From NCBI RefSeq assembly GCF_015558785.1, contig NZ_JADMOP010000015.1, forward strand, positions 1-59,851: DNA of 59,851 nucleotides, written 5' to 3'. Below are positions 16,795-24,377 of this stretch, in pieces; the first letter of the stretch is position 1, and the number at the start of each line of letters is the position of its first letter. The DNA comes from Collinsella aerofaciens. Its GTDB lineage: Bacteria; Actinomycetota; Coriobacteriia; Coriobacteriales; Coriobacteriaceae. The notes under the pieces were generated by a model. That model was not told the DNA's origin and made no database searches. It saw only the letters and a list, made by a program, of their open reading frames with translations. Both the position numbers and the translations under genes were made by a program.

Positions 16795-17558
16795 AGATAG
16801 CAGAGGCAATCGGCGCGGCGTTCGGAACGTTCTCGCGCATCCCCGTCCCGAAATCGGCCTGGACCGATTTCGGGTCAACCCATGCGCTTGCCGCGTTTCC
16901 CCTGGTGGGCCTTGCGGAAGGCTTCCTCATGACGGCGTGGGGGTACGTGGCGAACCTGCTCGGCGTACCCGCGACCATCGTCGCGGCCGTGCTCGCGGCG
17001 CTGCCTGTGGCGGTGACGGGAGGCATCCACCTAGACGGGCTCTGCGACACCTCCGATGCGCTTGCAAGTTGGGCCCCGCGCGAGCGAAAGCTCGAGATCA
17101 TGCACGACCCGCGGGCGGGCGCCTTCGGGGTCATCGGTGTTGTTGTGTACCTTATTCTGCAGTTTTCCCTGTTCACCGCGCTGCCGCTTACGGCGGGGGC
17201 GTTCCTCGCGCTTCTGTGCTCGCTCGTGTTCTCCCGCGCGCTTTCGGGGCTCGCCGTAGAATGCTGGCCTGCCGCGCGGGCGGACGGCATGGCCGCGGGG
17301 CTCTCGCCTGCGAAGAAGCGCGCGGCGATCGTCGTGCCGCTTTGCGCTTTCGCCGCGGCTTCGGCTGCAGGGATGGTCGCGTGCGCTCAGGCCGTCGGCG
17401 TCCTTATGGCGGTGGCGGGGCTTTTGGCGCTCGCGTGGTACCGCCATGTTGCCCTGTCCCGCTTCGGCGGGGTGACGGGGGATTTGGCCGGATGGTTTCT
17501 GCAATGGGCCGAGCTCGCGATGCTTGCCATGCTGGTGGCGGGGGGCATGCTCCTATGA
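16791..17558 (+). CDS. cobS: Adenosylcobinamide-GDP ribazoletransferase
   Basis: 255 residues, multi-spanning membrane protein. FGTFSRIPVPKSAW is the N-terminal family motif; GGIHLDGLCDTSDALASWAP and KLEIMHDPRAGAFGVIGVV carry the metal-binding acidic residues, and FGGVTGDLAG is the C-terminal signature. It joins GDP-cobinamide to alpha-ribazole in the membrane. Starts at a GTG overlapping the cobU stop; TATAAGGTG upstream gives a weak ribosome site, so it probably depends on coupling. End overlaps the next ATG. Confidence 0.94.
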   Translation: MKIAEAIGAAFGTFSRIPVPKSAWTDFGSTHALAAFPLVGLAEGFLMTAWGYVANLLGVPATIVAAVLAALPVAVTGGIHLDGLCDTSDALASWAPRERKLEIMHDPRAGAFGVIGVVVYLILQFSLFTALPLTAGAFLALLCSLVFSRALSGLAVECWPAARADGMAAGLSPAKKRAAIVVPLCAFAAASAAGMVACAQAVGVLMAVAGLLALAWYRHVALSRFGGVTGDLAGWFLQWAELAMLAMLVAGGMLL

Positions 17559-18556
17559 TTCTCGTGGTAGGTGGCGCGCATTCGGGGAAGAGGACCTTCG
17601 TGCGCGAAAAGCTCGGGTTCGCGGCGGACGATTTCGTCGATGCGGCGCAGCTTGCGGAGGGCGGCGTGCCCGCGGCTTTTGCCGGCCGTGTCGCGTACCG
17701 TGCTGAGGAGCTCGTACGCGCGCTCGACGCAGACCGGGCGCTCGAGCGGCTGATTGGCTTCGACGCAGTAATTCTGCCCTTGGTCGGCTCGGGGGTCGTC
17801 CCCATGCGTGCGGAAGACGCCCAATGGCGCGAGCGCGCGGGGCGCTTAGGATGCGCGCTCGCTGCGCGTGCCGACGTCGTCGTGCGCATGACGTGCGGGA
17901 TTCCCCAGGTCATCAAAGGAAACCTTGCCGATGCGCCTCGAGGGACGCAGGGCGCGGGCGCGCCTTTGGAAGTCGTCTTCGTGCGCCATGGTGCCACGGC
18001 GGGCACGGAAGACCATCGCTACAGCGGGGCGGGCACCGACGAGCCCCTGTCGAGCGCGGGCGAGCGCGCTTTGCGCGACCTCGCGTGCGATCGTGACATG
18101 TTCCGTGTTATCACGAGCGGCATGGCCCGCACCGACCAGACGGCGCGCATCCTCTTCCCGAACGCGGAGCTTATGGCGTGCCCCGGTCTGCGCGAGATGG
18201 ATTTCGGCGACTTCGAGGGGCGAAGCGCCGCCGAGCTTAAAGAGGATGTGCGCTACCGCGCCTGGGTAGACTCCTGGTGCGAGACGCGCTGCCCGCATGG
18301 CGAGGGCAAGAGCGATTTCACCCGCCGCGTCGTCGCGGCGTTTCGGGAGGCGTGCGAATCGGAGCGCGCCCAGGGGAGTGGGCGCGCCGTCTTCGTCGTT
18401 CACGCGGGTACCGTGAAAGCGCTGCTCTCCGAGCTAGCTGTCCCGAAAATGGGATATTTCGACGTGCATACCGAGCCGGGCGGCGCATGGGCCGCCACCT
18501 GGGATGGGCGCTGCCTTCGCGACGTTCGTCCCGCTTCGGGGGGCGATGCCCGGTGA
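17555..18556 (+). CDS. Fusion of diverged CobU-like kinase domain and CobC-type alpha-ribazole phosphatase
   Basis: 333 residues. Residues 1-125 look like a second CobU: P-loop VVGGAHSGKRTFVREKL and the CobU-type ending MTCGIPQVIKG, but the central guanylylated-His and LLEDVGN segments are not recognisable. From about residue 145 it is a histidine phosphatase: VVFVRHGATAGTEDHRYSG with catalytic His, SGMARTDQTA, REMDFGDFEGR and VVHAGTVKALL. The C-terminal half should remove phosphate from alpha-ribazole phosphate or cobalamin phosphate. Position between cobS and cbiB fits nucleotide-loop assembly. Whether the N-terminal half is active or regulatory is unclear. Confidence 0.85.
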   Translation: MILVVGGAHSGKRTFVREKLGFAADDFVDAAQLAEGGVPAAFAGRVAYRAEELVRALDADRALERLIGFDAVILPLVGSGVVPMRAEDAQWRERAGRLGCALAARADVVVRMTCGIPQVIKGNLADAPRGTQGAGAPLEVVFVRHGATAGTEDHRYSGAGTDEPLSSAGERALRDLACDRDMFRVITSGMARTDQTARILFPNAELMACPGLREMDFGDFEGRSAAELKEDVRYRAWVDSWCETRCPHGEGKSDFTRRVVAAFREACESERAQGSGRAVFVVHAGTVKALLSELAVPKMGYFDVHTEPGGAWAATWDGRCLRDVRPASGGDAR

Positions 18557-19530
18557 TGACGATTCTTGCCGCCGCCGCCGGGTTCGCAGCCGACCTTGCC
18601 TTCGGCGACCCGCGCTGGCTTCCCCATCCCGTTGTCGCCATGGGGCGCGCGATCACGTGGGCCGAAGGCCGCCTGCGGGGCTCATTCCCGCAAACGTCCG
18701 CGGGCACGCGCGCCGCAGGGCTTGTGCTCGCCGTGGCGCTTCCGCTTGCGTGTGGGCTTTTGACCTTGGGAATCCTGCATCTTTGCGGCATGGTTCACCC
18801 CGGCTTGCGCTTCGTGGCCGAGGCATGGGCGAGCTATCAGATTCTCGCGGCATGCGAGCTGCGCCGCCAGAGCCTGGCCGTGGCCCGCGCGTTCTCGAAG
18901 GGCGGCCTTGTCGCGGCTCGCGAAGCCGTCGGGCTCATCGTGGGACGCGACACGTCTGTTCTCGACGAGCAGGGCGTTGCGCGCGCCGCCGTGGAAACGG
19001 TGGCGGAGAACGCGAGCGACGGCGTCATCGCGCCGCTTTTCTACCTTATGATCGGGGGTGCGCCCTTGGGCATGGCGTACAAGGCGGTGAACACGCTCGA
19101 CAGCATGGTGGGCTACAAAAACGAGCGCTACATCGACTTCGGCTGCGCCTCGGCGCGCCTCGACGATGCGGTGAACTGGATTCCCTCGCGCTTATCGGCC
19201 CTGTTCATGATCGCCGTGTGCCCGATCGTCGGGCTCGATGCTCGCGGGGCGGCGCGCATCTGGCGCCGCGACAGGCGTCGCCATGCGAGCCCCAACTCGG
19301 CGCAGACCGAGTCAGCGTGTGCGGGCGCGCTCGGGCTGCGCCTGGCAGGACCCGCGGTGTATTTCGGCAAGCTCGTTGAGAAACCGACGATAGGCGACGC
19401 GTCCCGTGAAATTGAGTGGAGCGACATCGCCCGGGCGACTAGGCTCATGCTCGCCGCGTCCGTATGCGCGCTCGTCGTCTTCGGTGCCGCACGCGCGGCG
19501 GTCGTGCTCGCCGTGGGGGCGATGGTATGA
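18556..19530 (+). CDS. cbiB: Adenosylcobinamide-phosphate synthase
   Basis: 324 residues with several membrane segments. Motifs FGDPRWLPHPVVAMGRAI near the start, VETVAENASDGVIAPLFYL, KAVNTLDSMVGYKNERY and FGCASARLDDAVNWIPSRL are diagnostic for CbiB/CobD. It attaches aminopropanol phosphate to adenosylcobyric acid. Start is the ATG at 18556, overlapping the previous TGA; a GTG one codon earlier is possible. The aminopropanol-phosphate source is encoded by the next gene. Confidence 0.94.
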   Translation: MTILAAAAGFAADLAFGDPRWLPHPVVAMGRAITWAEGRLRGSFPQTSAGTRAAGLVLAVALPLACGLLTLGILHLCGMVHPGLRFVAEAWASYQILAACELRRQSLAVARAFSKGGLVAAREAVGLIVGRDTSVLDEQGVARAAVETVAENASDGVIAPLFYLMIGGAPLGMAYKAVNTLDSMVGYKNERYIDFGCASARLDDAVNWIPSRLSALFMIAVCPIVGLDARGAARIWRRDRRRHASPNSAQTESACAGALGLRLAGPAVYFGKLVEKPTIGDASREIEWSDIARATRLMLAASVCALVVFGAARAAVVLAVGAMV

Positions 19531-20750
19531 GGGAAGACCACGCCGCGTCCCGGGCTGCCGGGGGAATCCTGCGCGCCCGTGCGCATGGGGGTAGCACGCA
19601 ATCGCTCGGCATCGCTTGCGAAGGGGGCGCCTCCGACCTCATTGACTTCTCGGTGAACGTGAATCCGGCAGGCCCCTCGCCGCGCGCCGTTGCCGCAGCT
19701 TGCAAGGCGCTTTCTCGAATCGACGCCTACCCCGATAGGGAAAGCCTCGCCCTCGTTCGCGCCCTAGCGCGTGCCCAGGGCATTCCCGAAGATACTATCG
19801 TCTGCGGCGCGGGCGCGTCCGACATCATTTGGCGGCTCGCCGCGGCGGTGCGCCCGAAACGCATCGTCGTGTGCGCGCCGACGTTCTCTGAATATGCGGA
19901 GGCGGCATCGTACTACGGCGCATGCGTGCAGGAGTTCCCGCTCTCCGAAGCGGACGACTTCGACGTGCCCGCCTCCTTCGCCCGCGCGATCGAGGGGCCG
20001 GGAGACGTGGCGTATATCTGCAATCCGAACAACCCGACGGGGCGCCTCGTCGACCCCCGCGTGATCGATGCCGCGGCTTGCCGCTGCGAGCAGGTGGGCG
20101 CGCTGCTCGTCGTGGACGAGTGCTTCCTCGGATTTGCGCCCGACGCCCGCGAAAGGAGCGTGGCCGCACGCGCCGCGTGTTCGCGCCATGTGGCCGTGCT
20201 CTCCGCATTCACCAAGCTCTACGGAATGGCGGGGTTGCGGTTAGGATATCTGATCAGCGGAAACGCCCAACTCCTCGAGGGGATTCGCCGGGCGGGGCAG
20301 GCGTGGCCCGTCTCCTCGGTCGCCGAGGCCGCGGGTATCGCCGCCCTGGAAGACGTCGAATACGTCTCGCGCACGCGCGATGTATTGGCGGGCGAGCGAG
20401 CGTGGCTTTCCCACGAGCTCTCCTCGCTCGGGCTTTCCGTCGTGCCGTCGGATGCGAACTTCCTTTTAGTCCGGACACCGGCGAAAGACATCCCCGAGCG
20501 CCTGTATAAACAGGGGGTTTTGGTCCGCACGTGCGACTCGTTTTCGGTACTGTCCCGTTTCTGGTGCCGCGTCGCGGTGCGCACGCGCAAGGAGAATGCC
20601 CGGCTTGCGATGGCGTTCGGCCGCGCGCTTCGGGCGGAAGGCGCATCGGGCGAAGGCGAACCCGACAAACGGGGCTGCGCTTCTTGCAGCGGCGCTATGG
20701 CGGGCGCGTATGGCCGAGGCTCGACGAAGGAGGTCGATACCCGTGGGTAG
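19527..20750 (+). CDS. cobD: L-threonine-O-3-phosphate decarboxylase (PLP aminotransferase fold)
   Basis: 407 residues. HGG near the start and IDFSVNVNPAGPSP are the CobD/HisC N-terminus; YICNPNNPTGRL and LVVDECFLGFA bind PLP, and FTKLYGMAGLRLGY holds the Schiff-base lysine. It makes aminopropanol phosphate for CbiB. The last 40 residues include CASCSGAM, a short Cys-rich tail; some CobD proteins carry a C-terminal Cys/His metal-binding extension, but this one is short. ATG overlaps the cbiB stop, and the AAGGAGG at 20727 for cbiP lies within its 3' end. Confidence 0.9.
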   Translation: MREDHAASRAAGGILRARAHGGSTQSLGIACEGGASDLIDFSVNVNPAGPSPRAVAAACKALSRIDAYPDRESLALVRALARAQGIPEDTIVCGAGASDIIWRLAAAVRPKRIVVCAPTFSEYAEAASYYGACVQEFPLSEADDFDVPASFARAIEGPGDVAYICNPNNPTGRLVDPRVIDAAACRCEQVGALLVVDECFLGFAPDARERSVAARAACSRHVAVLSAFTKLYGMAGLRLGYLISGNAQLLEGIRRAGQAWPVSSVAEAAGIAALEDVEYVSRTRDVLAGERAWLSHELSSLGLSVVPSDANFLLVRTPAKDIPERLYKQGVLVRTCDSFSVLSRFWCRVAVRTRKENARLAMAFGRALRAEGASGEGEPDKRGCASCSGAMAGAYGRGSTKEVDTRG

Positions 20751-22242
20751 GGCGAAGCCCATCATGATCCAGGGCACCATGTCGAACGCGGGGAAGAGCC
20801 TGCTTGCGGCGGGGCTGTGCCGTGTGCTTTCGCAGGACGGCCTGCGCGTGGCTCCCTTCAAGAGCCAGAACATGGCGCTCAACAGCGGTGTCACGGCCGA
20901 CGGGCTCGAGATGGGGCGCGCCCAGATCATGCAGGCCGAGGCGTGTGGCATCGTGTCCGACGTGCGTATGAACCCCATCCTGCTCAAGCCCGAAAGCGAC
21001 CACCGAAGCCAGCTCATCGTGGCCGGCAAGGCGCAGGGAGCCTTCGCTGCGAGGGACTACTTCGCGCGAAAGAAGGCGCTCATGCCGCAGATTTTGGAGT
21101 CGTTCGATTCGCTCGCGGAGGAAAACGACGTCATCGTCATCGAGGGCGCCGGCAGCCCCGCCGAAATCAACCTTGCCGAAAACGACATCGTCAACATGGG
21201 GCTCGCGCGCGCCGTGTCCTCCCCCGTGCTGCTCGCGGGCGACATCGACCCAGGCGGGGTATTTGCCCAGCTCTACGGCACGGTCGCGCTCTTTGCGCCC
21301 GAGGATCGCGCGCTTTTGCGGGGGCTTGTTGTGAACAAGTTCCGCGGCGATGTGGAAATCCTCCGCCCGGGTTTGGCCCCGCTCGAGAAGATGTGCGGGG
21401 TTCCCGTCGTGGGGGTCGTGCCGTTTCTTACGCTCGACCTGGACGACGAGGACTCGCTCGCGCCGCGCCTATCTGCCCGCGAGGCGCGCGGCGTCATCGA
21501 CGTCGCCGTCGTGCGCCTTCCGCATCTGTCGAACTTCACCGACTTCGACCCGCTTTCGCGCGTGCCCGGCATGGGCGTGCGCTACGTTTCCTCGACGACC
21601 GATCTGGGCCGACCCGACCTGGTGGTGCTTCCCGGCTCGAAGTCCACGCTCGACGACGCGCGCTGGCTTGCGGCTAGCGGCATCGGAGCCTGTGTACGCG
21701 CGCTTTCGGGCGCGGGCACGCCGGTGCTCGGCATATGCGGAGGCTACCAGCTTTTGGGAGACGAGCTTTCCGACCCGCACGGCAGGGAAGGCGCTGGCAC
21801 CGCGCGCGGGCTCGGGCTCATCCCTGCAAATACGGTGTTCAAGGAGGAAAAGCGCCTCGCCCAGTCGGAGCTGCGCATCACGGGCGCCCAAGGCGCGTTC
21901 TCGGTGTGGAACGGCATGACGGCGCGCGGGTACGAGATTCACGACGGCGATACGACCGTCTCCTGCGCCCCTGCGGGCACGATTGGCGGCAAACCAGAAG
22001 GCGCGGCCTGCGGAAACGTGTTCGGAACCTATCTCCACGGCCTGTTCGACGAACCGGGGGTGGCACTCGCCCTCGCGCGCTCGCTCGCGCGCATGCGCGG
22101 CCTGCCCGAGAGCGTCGTGGGTGCTGAGGGCGCGGTGTCCGCGTCCGATCACCGTGCGCGCGAGTTCGACCGCCTGGCCGACTCCGTGCGCGGGGCGCTC
22201 GACATGGAGTATGTCTACCGCATTATCGAGGAGGGCGTATGA
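20743..22242 (+). CDS. cbiP: Cobyric acid synthase
   Basis: 499 residues. IMIQGTMSNAGKSLLAAGLC (P-loop) and FKSQNMALNSG are the N-terminal signature; DVIVIEGAGSPAEINL is the Mg-binding loop; LPGSKSTLDDARWL and VLGICGGYQLLG hold the amidotransferase Cys, FGTYLHGLFDEPG the His. It amidates the b, d, e and g carboxylates of the corrin ring. The start chosen is GTG at 20743 with AAGGAGG nine bases upstream, overlapping the cobD stop by 8 bp. Confidence 0.94.
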   Translation: MGRAKPIMIQGTMSNAGKSLLAAGLCRVLSQDGLRVAPFKSQNMALNSGVTADGLEMGRAQIMQAEACGIVSDVRMNPILLKPESDHRSQLIVAGKAQGAFAARDYFARKKALMPQILESFDSLAEENDVIVIEGAGSPAEINLAENDIVNMGLARAVSSPVLLAGDIDPGGVFAQLYGTVALFAPEDRALLRGLVVNKFRGDVEILRPGLAPLEKMCGVPVVGVVPFLTLDLDDEDSLAPRLSAREARGVIDVAVVRLPHLSNFTDFDPLSRVPGMGVRYVSSTTDLGRPDLVVLPGSKSTLDDARWLAASGIGACVRALSGAGTPVLGICGGYQLLGDELSDPHGREGAGTARGLGLIPANTVFKEEKRLAQSELRITGAQGAFSVWNGMTARGYEIHDGDTTVSCAPAGTIGGKPEGAACGNVFGTYLHGLFDEPGVALALARSLARMRGLPESVVGAEGAVSASDHRAREFDRLADSVRGALDMEYVYRIIEEGV

Positions 22243-22754
22243 TCCACGTGTATCATGGCGACGGCAAAGGCAAGACCACGGCGGCGATGGGGCTCGCCCT
22301 TCGCATGCTCGCCGCAGGCCGCCGCGTCGTCGTTGTGCAGTTCCTGAAAGACGGCGAAAGCGGGGAGGCGCGCCTGCTCGCCGAGCATTTCGGCGTGCCC
22401 GTGTTCGCGGGGAAGGCGTCGGACAAGTTTACCTGGTCCATGACGTCGGAAAAACTTGCCGCGACGCGCGAGTTGCACGATGGGAACCTCGCTTCCGCGC
22501 TCGCCGAGCTCGAGGGCGCGCAGGAGGGGCTGCTCGTGCTCGACGAGGCGCTCGACGCGCTTTCGAAGGGGCTTGTCGACGAGGCGCTCGTGGACCGCGC
22601 GCTCGATATGTCCGCGCGCGGCGTCGAAGTAGCGCTCACCGGGCGCGCGCCTTCCCGCAAGATCGTGGAGAAGGCCGACTACATAACCGAGATGCGGTGC
22701 GAGAAACACCCCTACGAGCAGGGGATATGTGCAAGGGAAGGAGTGGAGTACTAG
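22239..22754 (+). CDS. cobO: Cob(I)alamin adenosyltransferase (CobA/BtuR type)
   Basis: 171 residues. HVYHGDGKGKTTAAMGLALR is the unusual P-loop of this family; VVVVQFLKDGESGEARLL and LVLDEALDALSKGLV follow, and LTGRAPSRKIVEKADYITEM is the conserved C-terminal motif. It transfers 5'-deoxyadenosine from ATP to the cobalt. ATG overlaps the cbiP stop; its TAG directly abuts the cbiC ATG. Confidence 0.94.
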   Translation: MIHVYHGDGKGKTTAAMGLALRMLAAGRRVVVVQFLKDGESGEARLLAEHFGVPVFAGKASDKFTWSMTSEKLAATRELHDGNLASALAELEGAQEGLLVLDEALDALSKGLVDEALVDRALDMSARGVEVALTGRAPSRKIVEKADYITEMRCEKHPYEQGICAREGVEY

Positions 22755-23396
22755 ATGGATTCCAAGGAGATGGCGCCCGGCGACATCGAGCGGCGCAGCT
22801 TTGAAATCATCACCGAAGAGCTCGGCGGCCGCACGTTCCCGCCGCTCGAAGAGCCCGTCGTGAAGCGCGTCATCCACACCACTGCCGACTTCTCGTACGC
22901 CGATTCCCTCGTGTTCACCCATGACGCCGCGCACTGTGCGCTCGACGCACTGCGCGCAGGGGCCACGGTGCTCACCGACACGAACATGGCGCTCGCAGGC
23001 ATAAGCAAGCCCGCGCTCGCGAAGATCGGCTGCCAGGCCGTGTGCTTTATGGCCGACCCGGATGTCGCCGCAACGGCGCGCGCCGCGGGCACGACTCGCG
23101 CCGTTGCGAGCATGGACAAAGCTTGCGGCATCGAGGGTCCGCTCATCGTGGCCGTCGGCAACGCTCCCACAGCACTTCTGCGCCTCGCCGAGCTCATGGA
23201 CGCGGGGAAGATCGCGCCCGCGCTCGTCGTTGGGGTGCCGGTTGGGTTTGTGAACGTGGTCGAGGCGAAAGAGGAGCTACTCGCGCGACGCGTGCCGGCC
23301 ATCGTCGCGAGGGGTCGCAAGGGCGGCTCGACCGTGGCGGCCGCCATTATGAACGCGCTGCTCTACCAGATCACGCGCCCAGGCGGCCCGAAGTGA
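22755..23396 (+). CDS. cbiC: Cobalt-precorrin-8 methylmutase
   Basis: 213 residues. IERRSFEIITEE at the start, then VVKRVIHTTADFSYADSLVF with the catalytic His, VLTDTNMALAGI and VGVPVGFVNVVEAKEELL. It moves a methyl from C11 to C12, yielding cobyrinic acid. GGAAGG and the end of cobO precede the ATG. Its TGA overlaps the GTG of cbiJ. Confidence 0.95.
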   Translation: MDSKEMAPGDIERRSFEIITEELGGRTFPPLEEPVVKRVIHTTADFSYADSLVFTHDAAHCALDALRAGATVLTDTNMALAGISKPALAKIGCQAVCFMADPDVAATARAAGTTRAVASMDKACGIEGPLIVAVGNAPTALLRLAELMDAGKIAPALVVGVPVGFVNVVEAKEELLARRVPAIVARGRKGGSTVAAAIMNALLYQITRPGGPK

Positions 23397-24166
23397 CGGC
23401 CCCCGCATCCGCGCCGGCGCTGCGCATCTTCGCCGGCACCACCGAGGGCCGCCTCCTGTGCGAATGGGCGAGCGGGGCGGGAATCCCCGCCCGTGCCTAC
23501 GCGGCAACCGAGTACGGAGGCGAGCTTTTGGGCGAGCTTCCGGGCATCGAGGTGCATGCGGGCAGGCTCGACGAGGCCGACATGGAGCGTGAGCTTTCCG
23601 GCGCGCGCATCGTCGTTGACGCCACGCACCCCTTCGCTACGCTCGCAAGCGGCAACATCCGGGCCGCTTCGCTCGCCGTGGGTGCACGATGCCTGCGCCT
23701 TGCGCGCCCGGTCGAGGTGCTGCCCAAAGGCGTCGTGTCGGTCGCGTCGATCGCCTGCGCGGCGCGCTTTCTCTCCGAGAACCCGGGTCGCGCGCTTCTC
23801 ACGACGGGGAGCAAGGAGCTTGCTCCCTACACGCGCGTCGCCGATTTCGCGGAGCGCTTCTTCGTGCGTGTGCTCCCTCTGCCCGGTGCTATAACGAAGT
23901 GCATCGACGCGGGGTTTTCGCCGTCGCACGTCATCGGCATGCAGGGGCCCTTCACCCGCGAGCTCAACGAGGCGATGCTTCGGCAGGTGGGCGCCCAGTG
24001 GCTTGTGACCAAGGACTCGGGAACCGTAGGCGGCACGGCCGAGAAGATCGCCTCCGCGCGCGACGTGGGAGCGCGCTGTATCGTGGTCGCCCGTCCCGCC
24101 GAGGGAGGCGGGGCCCTTTCGCTTAGGGAAGTGGAAGACGCGCTCTTACGGGAGTTCGCGCGCTAG
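23393..24166 (+). CDS. cbiJ: Cobalt-precorrin-6A reductase
   Basis: 257 residues from a GTG overlapping the cbiC stop. LRIFAGTTEGRLLCEWA (nucleotide-binding N-terminus), VVDATHPFATLASGNIRAA, LLTTGSKELAPYT, VIGMQGPFTRELNEAML and VTKDSGTVGG are the CbiJ/CobK motifs. It reduces the macrocycle with a pyridine nucleotide. Last gene of the operon; it ends two bases before the region that reads as an IS21-type transposase fragment. Confidence 0.93.
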   Translation: MTAPASAPALRIFAGTTEGRLLCEWASGAGIPARAYAATEYGGELLGELPGIEVHAGRLDEADMERELSGARIVVDATHPFATLASGNIRAASLAVGARCLRLARPVEVLPKGVVSVASIACAARFLSENPGRALLTTGSKELAPYTRVADFAERFFVRVLPLPGAITKCIDAGFSPSHVIGMQGPFTRELNEAMLRQVGAQWLVTKDSGTVGGTAEKIASARDVGARCIVVARPAEGGGALSLREVEDALLREFAR

Positions 24167-24167
24167 G

Positions 24168-24308
24168 CGCTCGCCGCGCATGCGTGCCCTCCCGCCTGCG
24201 AGGAGGAGCGCCCCGAGCAAGCTCGACCCGTACAAGCCTGTCATCCGCCAATCGCTCGAGGACGACGCACGGAACTGGCGCAAGCAGCCCTTCAATAAGT
24301 TGCGGTGA
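24168..24308 (+). pseudogene. IS21-family IstA-like transposase fragment
   Basis: The plus strand reads RRSAPSKLDPYKPVIRQSLE, then DDARNWRKQ, then PFNKLR and TGA. SKLDPYKP.I...LE.D....RKQ is the characteristic IstA segment normally followed by RHTA.R...RL. The match stops abruptly at 24290 where the palindromic repeat begins. No start, no catalytic domain: a remnant. With the IS3-type fragment at the other end it brackets the cobalamin island. Confidence 0.55.
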
Positions 24309-24365
24309 AATAGCGTCTGATTTTGCTGCTAAATAGCATATTCAGTCCCTAATTCACCGCAACTT
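24297..24365. repeat. Intergenic palindromic repeat, family 1, copy A
   Basis: Arm AAGTTGCGGTGAAAT (24297-24311) pairs with AATTCACCGCAACTT (24351-24365), one mismatch, around about 39 nt. The same arms and overall length recur at 40550-40616. It sits at the convergent meeting point of the cbi operon and the MacB-like permease gene and may act as a bidirectional terminator. Confidence 0.75.
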
Positions 24366-24377
24366 GTTGGTGGTGGC

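Noticed and set aside
24297-24365. CRISPR repeat
   Set aside because: The two family-1 copies are 16 kb apart, palindromic over nearly the full arm, and no array or cas gene is present.
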